From assembly GCA_903930145.1 (NCBI GenBank), contig CAIYXP010000038.1, forward strand, positions 1-33,484: a stretch of 33,484 bases of DNA. The letters are read 5' to 3'. Below the pieces are notes generated by a model, which worked only from the letters and a program-made list of their open reading frames with translations, was not told the DNA's origin and did no database searches. A program made the translations under genes and the position numbers. The DNA comes from an uncultured Methylococcaceae bacterium (lineage in GTDB: Bacteria; Pseudomonadota; Gammaproteobacteria; Methylococcales; Methylococcaceae). Of the stretch, positions 17,304 through 23,437 are shown piece after piece. The first letter of the stretch is position 1. Every line of letters starts with the position of its first letter.

Positions 17304-17506
17304 GCGGCGGCAAGGGAGATGTGAATGGGCATGGGGCGGCACTCTTCATGCTCAAGGCGTTCAGCAATGACACGAAGAGCCAAAGCTTCAACATTAATCA
17401 TGGCCTTGTCGGCAGTTTCCCCATAAGCGAGAACTCCCGGCAACTCAATAACTTCCGCAAGCCAGCGCCCATCCTCTTCTTGTTCGTATTCAATGTTGAA
17501 ATCCAT
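17300..17506 (-). CDS. hicB: HicB-family antitoxin, short form
   Basis: A 68-aa protein with the degraded RNase H-like fold of HicB: MDFNIEYEQEEDGRWLAEV, then ELPGVLAYGETADKAM and a helix. It lacks the C-terminal HTH or ribbon-helix-helix domain found in longer HicB proteins, so DNA binding and autoregulation are not evident. The ribosome-binding site GGAGG before the ATG is the strongest in the region, consistent with high antitoxin synthesis. The stop overlaps the hicA start. Confidence 0.88.
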   Translation of the reverse strand: MDFNIEYEQEEDGRWLAEVIELPGVLAYGETADKAMINVEALALRVIAERLEHEECRPMPIHISLAAA

Positions 17507-17676
17507 AGAACCTCCGGTTAGTTGTTGATGGCATTTTGCGCTTTTTATACATTGGGCGCAATATGTGGCAAGCCGCTATTGCGCCCGAATGAGCCTTACC
17601 GCGTTTCGTGGCGCGGGTGCGGTCGAACGGATCGTTAGGCTGTGGAATCGATGCGCACGATAAAGCCCTGCGCACC
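17507..17676. repeat. inverted-repeat region upstream of hicB
   Basis: A perfect 10-bp inverted repeat, GGGCGCAATA at 17554-17563 and TATTGCGCCC at 17577-17586, has a 13-base loop. Further along, TGCGCA motifs around 17652-17675 form another inverted pair of a kind seen as dispersed repeats (GTAGGGTGCGCA on the minus strand). The stop of the next gene upstream lies at the edge of this repeat. There is no credible gene. Confidence 0.6.
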
Positions 17677-18240
17677 CTACGAAACTTCAAAAGCGGGCAA
17701 GTCGATACCAATTATCTTCTGTCTTATTACACAAAGAGCTTTCTTTCCTATGTTTCCAACGCGCGTTGTATGCGCATATAGGTCGCCATTTCCTAAGTGC
17801 AGCTTTAAATTTGCGTCGTAGTTATGGGCGTGTGGACTTGAAGGATGTGGATCAGCGTCATTCTTATGAATTACCCATACTTCACCTTTATGCTTCACTT
17901 GCTGCTCAAATAAAGCTCGTGGAACGTCATCTGGAATGACGCTTTTAGGCAATTTAACTATAGCAAGAACTTTAGGATGAGATTTATATTCTTCGGTTTT
18001 CTGATATAGAGATTTTATAAGCTCATAAGTCAAGTCAAGTTCTGCTAATTCTTCCAGTGACTTTCCGGTTATCGTTGTCAGCGAAAGCGTTAGTTCTTCT
18101 GCCGTTACTACAACAGCAAGCTCATCGGCCAATCTTTGTATAACGACTTCGCCAAGCGTCACGTAGACCAATTTCTGAATTTTATTCAATATCAATGCTT
18201 CCATTTCCTTGTCAATAATTTTTTCGGATTGGTCCTTCAT
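17677..18240 (-). CDS. hypothetical protein with a HKNDADPHPSSPHAH motif
   Basis: A 187-aa soluble protein. Residues 1-80 are helical and acidic; the C-terminal part (about 105-187) holds the strikingly His/Asp/Pro-rich motif VIHKNDADPHPSSPHAHNYD, then KLHLGNGDLYAHT and a strand-rich end. The clustered His and Asp residues could bind metal, and similar C-terminal modules seem to occur in bacterial proteins of unknown function. That is recollection, not a search result. No good Shine-Dalgarno is seen at 18240. It lies between the 229-aa gene and the hicBA unit, on the same strand as both. Confidence 0.75.
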   Translation of the reverse strand: MKDQSEKIIDKEMEALILNKIQKLVYVTLGEVVIQRLADELAVVVTAEELTLSLTTITGKSLEELAELDLTYELIKSLYQKTEEYKSHPKVLAIVKLPKSVIPDDVPRALFEQQVKHKGEVWVIHKNDADPHPSSPHAHNYDANLKLHLGNGDLYAHTTRVGNIGKKALCVIRQKIIGIDLPAFEVS

Positions 18241-18310
18241 TGAAGGATGTTTTAAGTAAAATCATAAAGATGCAAGCTGTTTTAAGTATTGACTGTGGTT
18301 TTTTTTGATG

Positions 18311-18334
18311 GCTCCCATGCTCGGGCGTGGGAGC
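18311..18334. repeat. dispersed hairpin repeat (GCTCCCA/TGGGAGC)
   Basis: GCTCCCA at 18311-18317 pairs with TGGGAGC at 18328-18334, preceded by a run of Ts and GATG. The same core occurs at 19912 and near 21692, so it belongs to the island's repeat family. No T-tract follows the hairpin on either strand. Confidence 0.65.
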
Positions 18335-18368
18335 GATCAACGTCGGCAACTCATCCAGCCCTATATAA

Positions 18369-19058
18369 TCATCCCCCCACCGAAATACTGATGACATCGC
18401 TCCACTGCCCCACTTGCTCGTCGTGTAGCCGATAGATGGCTTTATACCTCCAAGTGGCGCTGGTTCCGGGTGAGGGAAGCGGGGCGGGGTCGGTGGTGTT
18501 GGGTTGGTTGTTGACGGCGAGTAATACGAATCCATTACCATCCCCCCGGTCCACCCAGATTTCGATGCCACTGGCTTTGCCTTTGGTCCACATAATCACC
18601 GGATGCCCAGCAATGATCTGCACGTTCAGGATGGGTTTCCAAGTGGTCGGGTCATTCACTTGCGTAGAGCCGATGACCCACAAATCCTGCCCGATAGCGG
18701 TGGTGAATTTCTTATGAGTCTTCGCCCGTGCCACCAAAGCGCATGTCCTCGGGATGATGCCCGTCAGTACGGCAGGGCGATTCATTAAACCTATCATGGG
18801 CGGGACGGGCCATTCGACTAGGCCATCATTGTCATCGCGCAACTGATTCTTAAAGGCCGTCCAATATTGGGAGAAGGATTGCCAGTCGCCCTGTTCTTGC
18901 AGCGCTTGGCGGAAGTTGACGGCATCGGTCTGTAGCGTGGCAATGTCCTCAGGCTTGATTTCCAACAGTTCGGCATATTTGGGCAGGATGGCGGCAAGGT
19001 GTTCGAGCAATTCGGCCTTGCCAGCGTCGTCATGGGGCATGTAGGGTGAAGTGGACAT
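18369..19058 (-). CDS. hypothetical protein with a fibronectin-like C-terminus
   Basis: A 229-aa protein. The N-terminal 110 residues are helical (HDDAGKAELLEHLAAILPKY, then QTDAVNFRQALQEQGDW), and the C-terminal half is beta-rich with GIEIWVDRGDGNGF and a final ATWRYKAIYRLHDEQVGQWSD reminiscent of a fibronectin type III fold. No signal peptide. The family has no known function that I can name. AGGAGA precedes the ATG. Upstream, the repaired reading of the heptad-repeat gene stops 13 bases before this start, so the two were probably one operon. Confidence 0.8.
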   Translation of the reverse strand: MSTSPYMPHDDAGKAELLEHLAAILPKYAELLEIKPEDIATLQTDAVNFRQALQEQGDWQSFSQYWTAFKNQLRDDNDGLVEWPVPPMIGLMNRPAVLTGIIPRTCALVARAKTHKKFTTAIGQDLWVIGSTQVNDPTTWKPILNVQIIAGHPVIMWTKGKASGIEIWVDRGDGNGFVLLAVNNQPNTTDPAPLPSPGTSATWRYKAIYRLHDEQVGQWSDVISISVGG

Positions 19059-19071
19059 GGTGTTTGGTCTC

Positions 19072-19550
19072 CTAGAAATAATGTGTTGTATTTAATGGGT
19101 TTCCTGTGGCTTTCCAAGCTTCCGCCAAACTTGGTGGGCGGTCAGTAACGGCTGAGGAGTGCGTATCAATGATTGATGATTGCTCATCGAAGGCTGAGGA
19201 GTGCGCATCGATGATTGGTGATTGCTCATCGAAGGCTGAGGAGTGAGTATCAATAATTGGTGACTGCTCATCAGGCTCTGATACTCGGTATTTGCAATTG
19301 ATGATTGCGCATCGGAGGCTGAGGAGTGCGTATCAATGATTGATGATTGCGTATCGAAGACTGAGGAGTGAGTATCAATGATTGATGAGTGCGTATCGAA
19401 GGCTGAGGAGTGCGTATCAATGATTGATGAGTGCGCACCAATGGCGACTGACCTCCCATCAAGTTTCGATGAGCCATCAGCAAAGTCCGAAAAGCACCCA
19501 TCAAGGCGTATTGACTGCTGTACTAATGTGGCAGACTGTCCGATAAGCAC
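19072..19550 (-). pseudogene. frameshifted heptad-repeat protein gene
   Basis: From a GTG at 19550, with AGGA 9 bases upstream, the minus strand reads as consecutive 7-residue units of the form SSIIDTH/SSAFDTH from the first residues on. At 19272/19273 one base is missing: the reading then shifts and runs out of pattern to a stop at 19092. Adding one base restores the heptads (SPIIDTH, SSAFDEQ) through to a TAG at 19072-19074, giving about 159 aa and a unique tail (AVTDRPPSLAEAWKATG). The restored stop lies 13 bases before the 229-aa gene. It may be a decayed gene, a phase-variable one, or a sequencing error. The function is unknown. Confidence 0.55.
19150..19442. repeat. 42-bp tandem repeat (minisatellite)
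   Basis: About seven units of 42 bp start with GGCTGAGGAGTG or a variant at 19150, 19192, 19234, about 19274 (degenerate), 19317, 19359 and 19401. Each is made of two related 21-bp halves, which gives a 7-codon period on either strand. The central unit is diverged and carries the length change. Confidence 0.9.
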
Positions 19551-19704
19551 GGCTGAATCCTAAGCATTCCAAAGCAAACCGATTTGTTTCCGGCGAGAGT
19601 GGCTTGAGTTGTCATAGACAGCGCTCAAGAATTCTCACTACCCGTAAATATATTCCCCTCTACGTGGCGCGTAACGATCTTCTCAAATCTCGACCACGCC
19701 ACTC

Positions 19705-19771
19705 GGATAAACATAATCCTGACAAGGAATATTTTTCACAGGTTTATACGCCTGTTGTTGAAAATGTCAAG
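19705..19771 (-). promoter_or_regulatory. shared promoter element, copy 1
   Basis: On the minus strand, TTGACA (19765-19770), a 16-base spacer and TATAAA (19743-19748) form a near-consensus sigma-70 promoter. An inverted repeat ACAGG/CCTGT straddles the -10 (19737-19755). The 67-bp block is about 90% identical to 23303-23368. It lies about 185 bases upstream of the heptad-repeat gene start. Confidence 0.6.
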
Positions 19772-19791
19772 TTTTTTTCTGCCGGGTGTCA

Positions 19792-19904
19792 TTTGTAGTC
19801 CCAGTTTTAGCCGGTTCCAGTCAGTTTGACCGCCTAAAGGCGGGACTACAAACGCTATTTGTTAATCATGTTGACCGCCTAAAGGCGGTAATACGAACGC
19901 TAAT
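19792..19904. repeat. palindromic dispersed repeats (CCGCCTAAAGGCGG)
   Basis: TTTGTAGTCCC at 19792-19802 and GGGACTACAAA at 19842-19852 are perfect inverted arms around a segment that includes the palindrome CCGCCTAAAGGCGG. A second copy of the TTGACCGCCTAAAGGCGG half starts at 19871, 45 bases after the first at 19826. It resembles a REP- or MITE-like element. No open frame here is credible. Confidence 0.75.
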
Positions 19905-19911
19905 TTTTGAT

Positions 19912-20073
19912 GGCTCCCAAGCTCAGGCGGTGGGAGCCTATCCTCGGACGCTTTGCTCATTCCCAAGCTCCCGCTTGGGAATGCGGTCTTTGAAGCTCCA
20001 GCTTCACCAAGGAACGGTCAACGAACAAGCAGGAGCTTGCAAGACATGGGTTCCCAAGCAGGAGCTTGGGAAC
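19912..20073. repeat. array of short hairpins with related loops
   Basis: Five perfect hairpins in 160 bases. GGCTCCCA/TGGGAGCC lies at 19912-19938. CATTCCCAAGC/GCTTGGGAATG at 19958-19983 has loop TCCC. TGAAGC/GCTTCA at 19991-20006 has loop TCCA. CAAGC/GCTTG at 20026-20039 has loop AGGA. GTTCCCAAGC/GCTTGGGAAC at 20050-20073 has loop AGGA. The shared cores GCTCC.GC and GCAGGAGC show one repeat family in both orientations. The array lies just past the 3' end of the 408-aa gene. Confidence 0.8.
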
Positions 20074-20139
20074 CAGCCCAACAATAACGCCGTTTGCCCA
20101 CGTGGGCCTAAAGTGGACAGGCGATGGCGGGGTGTCGGT

Positions 20140-21366
20140 TCAGGAAGAAGGCGTGGTTTTGCTATCGACCACCTTCACTGAGGCATCCGAAGGATAACTG
20201 GTCGATGTAGTGACTTGGCTGGGGAAGACCCAAGGATCAGGGTCCATAGAATTATGGTCGTCATTTTCCCTAGTCTTGTAATTGTCGTAGTAAAGAGTCC
20301 AGATGTCGCAGGCCTGCCATGTGATGAATGCAACGTCACCTTGGGTGGAATCAACGGTTATTGTGTCAGTGACCGTATACGATGCCGATTGCGTCACGCT
20401 ATAGCTTACGGTGAGCGTAACATCCCTCTCCCATTGCGCATTAAAGCCATGGGAGGATGTCGCAGAAAGGAGATCACCAAAGCCGCATGAGGCTTCATGA
20501 TTCGAGGTAAAACCCAGTTGGAAGCTGGTGCTTGTTTCAAGCGACGCTGAGTCGTTAGTACTTAGTCCATAGGTATAGCTGATTGTTTTGGTTTCGACTA
20601 CAGAAGCTTGGGCTTGATTGATGCAGCTAGAGGATTGATATTGTTGCTGCTGTTCCCGCCTATACCGGTAGTAAGGGTGATTGCTGATTTGCCATTCCAC
20701 CAGATCCGTTCCAATCTTGCTAGGATCGTCTTTCACGTTGAAAAATGGCAAGAGCGTCTCGCCGATTAACACCTTCGGGGGGAAAGCCGGCTGTTGGTTA
20801 AGGCCGAGCGGGGATGGCGGAATTCCCAGCAGCGATGTCAAGTACAAGCAGCTTTTTTGATCGTCAGTCAACTGATTACCCAGCGTGGACGGCATATAGA
20901 CCGGCATAGCCTTATTCGGCTTGACCGTGAAGACATGGTGGCTGTTGCGGTCATCATCCTGCCGGACTGTAGTGTCTGGGAATTTGGGGAGGCTCTCATA
21001 CTTGTTGCTTGACTTGTAAAGCGACTTGCCGGACCCTTTGTTGACAATATAGACATTGCCATTGCCAGCATCTTCGAAGCAGAATTTTTGGTTATCGTCA
21101 CCGGTAAAGCTATGGTCTTCCAGCAGATCGCTATTGTCCGAGCCTATGGTCCAACAATAGTGCGAATTGGTTCTGAAGACATAGTACCAATTTGTGCCAG
21201 TCTCCTGCTGGGCTGGCATCAGCAAAAAAATATCAGCAGTATCGCTTATATAGTAGAAGTTTTCGTCACCGTCGCGACGGATATTGTCACCGGCATTGTT
21301 GTTGTGTTCAACAGACACATAATAGCGCAGATAGTTATCATCTTGGATGGAGTAAGTGGTGGACAT
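20140..21366 (-). CDS. candidate beta-pore-forming toxin with beta-trefoil-like N-terminus
   Basis: A 408-aa protein without a signal peptide. Residues about 10-150 read like a beta-trefoil lectin domain (GTNWYYVFRTNSHYCWTI, then NQKFCFEDAGNGNVYIVNKGSGKSLY). A Pro-rich linker follows. From about 255 to 360 there are long Ser/Thr-rich alternating strands (TKTISYTYGLST, SLETSTSFQLGFTSN, DVTLTVSYSVTQSASYTVTD), the composition seen in aerolysin/ETX-MTX2 and Toxin_10 insecticidal proteins, which also pair a trefoil with a pore-forming domain. The assignment is by pattern only. The start is ATG 21366, with AAGGAG 10 bases upstream; the preceding TTG is not needed. It lies downstream of the hydrolase gene. 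Confidence 0.75.
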   Translation of the reverse strand: MSTTYSIQDDNYLRYYVSVEHNNNAGDNIRRDGDENFYYISDTADIFLLMPAQQETGTNWYYVFRTNSHYCWTIGSDNSDLLEDHSFTGDDNQKFCFEDAGNGNVYIVNKGSGKSLYKSSNKYESLPKFPDTTVRQDDDRNSHHVFTVKPNKAMPVYMPSTLGNQLTDDQKSCLYLTSLLGIPPSPLGLNQQPAFPPKVLIGETLLPFFNVKDDPSKIGTDLVEWQISNHPYYRYRREQQQQYQSSSCINQAQASVVETKTISYTYGLSTNDSASLETSTSFQLGFTSNHEASCGFGDLLSATSSHGFNAQWERDVTLTVSYSVTQSASYTVTDTITVDSTQGDVAFITWQACDIWTLYYDNYKTRENDDHNSMDPDPWVFPSQVTTSTSYPSDASVKVVDSKTTPSS

Positions 21367-21432
21367 CAAAGAGTTCTCCTTGCATTAGTCTAGTCAGATT
21401 ATGAAATAAGAAAGTGGCAAATGCCTTGCTTA

Positions 21433-21455
21433 TTTTATATGCAGCACATATAAAA
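21433..21455 (-). promoter_or_regulatory. operator-like palindrome upstream of the candidate toxin
   Basis: TTTTATATG and CATATAAAA are perfect 9-bp arms around CAGCA, about 67 bases before the ATG at 21366. The AT-rich arms contain TATAAA, so the palindrome may overlap a -10 box. No clear -35 was found at the right distance. Confidence 0.5.
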
Positions 21456-21855
21456 TGTGTTTACGCAAGGCTAAACCGCGAATAAAAATACCTCTCCGTT
21501 AACTGGATTACAAGTGCAGGATTTGTGTTTGCAGAATTCGTTTTTTCGTAGAATTTGTGCTGAGCAATTTTGCGATGTAGAGCATGATAATTGCATATTC
21601 AAGTTGTAAGGTTGGGCAATAGCTTCCTCTTCACTGCCAGTACAGTGGGATGGGCAAGCATTTTAGCTTACCAACCATCCGCCGGGATTGGATGGCTCCC
21701 ACGCTCCGGCGAGAGCCAATTCTTAGACGCTCTGCGTTCATTCACCGCAGGAGCGGCTAAATTACGTTCCCACGCCGGGAGCGTGGGAACGATCAAAACA
21801 GCGGTTGGGTCAATTCAAAGCTCGAAAACCCATCCTTAGTTCTGACTTGCGCAAG
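21456..21855. repeat. intergenic region with dispersed hairpin repeats
   Basis: This 400-base stretch between the hydrolase and the candidate toxin has no credible gene. Near its end lies the perfect 11-bp hairpin CGTTCCCACGC/GCGTGGGAACG at 21765-21791, and a GGCTCCCACGCTCCGGCG segment about 21692-21710. Both belong to the same repeat family as those at 18311 and 19912. Confidence 0.65.
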
Positions 21856-23286
21856 CTATGGGGTGATTAGCTTATGGCTTGGGGTTTCTTCTTTGAAATC
21901 ATGGCGGGTTCCCGTTTTTATGATTATGCCCGATTTGCTTAGCTGTGGGCTGCTGGCATTATCGAATCTATAAACATTTTCGTCAACGCAACGATGGAGG
22001 ATTATCTCGATATAAAACGTTTCGTTTGGTTTTAGACAAGTATTGACTGCTTCATCATCAGGGCGATATTCGACCGCGTGGTAAAATGCGAAGCCTTCAG
22101 TAGGTCTAGCGATCACTCGAAAACCAGTCAGCTTATTTTTGTTTATCTCATCATAATCGATATAATAAACGAGATGATTACGATTAATTGAATTTTGTTG
22201 TCGATCAACAAAAAAGCCTACAGAAAGTTTGTCAGGGTCACGACTCTTACTGCCTAATAAGAATAAATCATAATCTAATACCGGTTCTCCCTGATCGTCT
22301 TTGATGACAAATACTAACATGCTATAGCGATGACTATCCTTTTGTGATTCTTTAGTCAGATCATCCAATTCATTACCACGTTTGACATACTCTTTTGCAG
22401 TTGTAATTTTTAAGCATTTAAGAATCTCATCGACTTGGGTTTTTTTATCCATTGTGGATCGTAATACACTGCGCATAATGCCTATTTTATCCCCCGAGTG
22501 GCTGGCATCAGGAAGGACACCCATTGGAACCTTTTCGGGCCGGGCTAATTTACCCTCAACTTCGAGTAAGTGAACTTTAATGGATTCGGAACCATGCTTA
22601 ACTTGGTATTCCTGATCTGTCTCAACTAATTTCATCAGGCTATAGTTAAGATTTGCCCCTGCCACCCTGACCACACCATCAGACCCTTTTTCAACTAAAT
22701 AGCTATTCAAGAAATCATAGAAATTATTGTCGATGGTTTGACCCGTCAATACAAAGGGGAAGAAAAGTGATTTTGACGGTTTATAGTTGATATAAGACCT
22801 AGCCAAATCAATCTGTTGTTGACTGCCCAAACAGAGCCAATCCAGAACATGCTGCCCCGGCTCGATACCATTAAACCATGCCTTGATTCTTCCAACCCTA
22901 GCTTTGCCGAGAGCAGCCAATGCTGAACCATGATTTGCCGGGGCTAACATGACTAGGTGGCGTAAAGGGGAGTTTTTCAGATTATTAGCACCATAATAAC
23001 GTTGAAGCCATTCGCGCACTACGGGACCACCCGTTGAATGAGTGATGCATGAAAATTCTTGGATGCTGCCATTCTCTGATATTTTGTCAGACAAGGCTTG
23101 TTGAAAGGCACGTGATATGTCCGCAATGGTGACTTCATCATTGAAACTTATATAACGACTGAGCCAAATCTGCTTAATATCGAGGCTTATACCATGCATG
23201 GAGGCTCGTGCAGCTAAAGCTTCTGGTAGTTCACCATAGGTTTCGGTATCAGTGACACTCCAGCCATGAACAAATACAACAATCAT
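21856..23286 (-). CDS. alpha/beta-hydrolase (lipase/esterase-like) with C-terminal beta domain
   Basis: A 476-aa protein. Residues 1-265 are an alpha/beta-hydrolase: oxyanion HGW at 7-9, nucleophile S84 in THSTGG, then MLAPANHGS, likely acid D203 (GSDGVVRV) and H263 (DASHSG). This matches lipase/phospholipase-like esterases of proteobacteria. Residues about 300-476 form a beta-rich domain (YSMLVFVIKDDQGEPVLDYDLFLLG) that I cannot name; it may bind membrane or substrate. There is no signal peptide, so export, if any, would need a dedicated system. AGGAG precedes the ATG and promoter copy 2 lies about 45 bases upstream. The candidate toxin follows on the same strand. Confidence 0.85.
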   Translation of the reverse strand: MIVVFVHGWSVTDTETYGELPEALAARASMHGISLDIKQIWLSRYISFNDEVTIADISRAFQQALSDKISENGSIQEFSCITHSTGGPVVREWLQRYYGANNLKNSPLRHLVMLAPANHGSALAALGKARVGRIKAWFNGIEPGQHVLDWLCLGSQQQIDLARSYINYKPSKSLFFPFVLTGQTIDNNFYDFLNSYLVEKGSDGVVRVAGANLNYSLMKLVETDQEYQVKHGSESIKVHLLEVEGKLARPEKVPMGVLPDASHSGDKIGIMRSVLRSTMDKKTQVDEILKCLKITTAKEYVKRGNELDDLTKESQKDSHRYSMLVFVIKDDQGEPVLDYDLFLLGSKSRDPDKLSVGFFVDRQQNSINRNHLVYYIDYDEINKNKLTGFRVIARPTEGFAFYHAVEYRPDDEAVNTCLKPNETFYIEIILHRCVDENVYRFDNASSPQLSKSGIIIKTGTRHDFKEETPSHKLITP

Positions 23287-23302
23287 TACAAAATCTCCTA
23301 TT

Positions 23303-23368
23303 GGGTAAGCATAATCCTACAGGGAATAATTTTCACAGATTTATACGCCTGTTGATGAAAATGTCAAG
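23303..23368 (-). promoter_or_regulatory. shared promoter element, copy 2
   Basis: On the minus strand, TTGACA (23362-23367), 16 bases, then TATAAA (23340-23345). The predicted start of transcription is near 23333, about 47 bases before the hydrolase ATG. It is nearly the same block as at 19705-19771, differing at a handful of positions and one gap. The internal inverted repeat is slightly degenerate here (ACAGA/CCTGT). Confidence 0.65.
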
Positions 23369-23388
23369 ATTATTGGATCGTTCCCAAA

Positions 23389-23415
23389 AAAAACGGGCGC
23401 TTAGCGCCCGTTTTT
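23389..23415 (-). terminator. strong bidirectional terminator after amtB
   Basis: CGGGCGC (23394-23400) and GCGCCCG (23404-23410) form a perfect stem with loop TTA, flanked by A8 on the left and T5 on the right. On the minus strand it ends in a run of eight Ts, 23 bases after the amtB stop. It separates the glnK-amtB operon from the island. Confidence 0.92.
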
Positions 23416-23437
23416 GGATTGAAGATAAAGTCAAGAA

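Noticed and set aside
18212..18571. 119-aa minus-strand Pro-rich gene
   Set aside because: It overlaps the 229-aa gene in another frame and includes the dispersed hairpin at 18311; the Pro-rich part is a frame shadow.
19150..19442. CRISPR array
   Set aside because: The units are contiguous 42-bp tandem repeats with a 21-bp half-period and no unique spacers; no cas genes are near.
19786..20181. 131-aa plus-strand gene
   Set aside because: It runs through the palindromic repeats and hairpin array and into the antisense of the candidate toxin end; its sequence is translated repeat.
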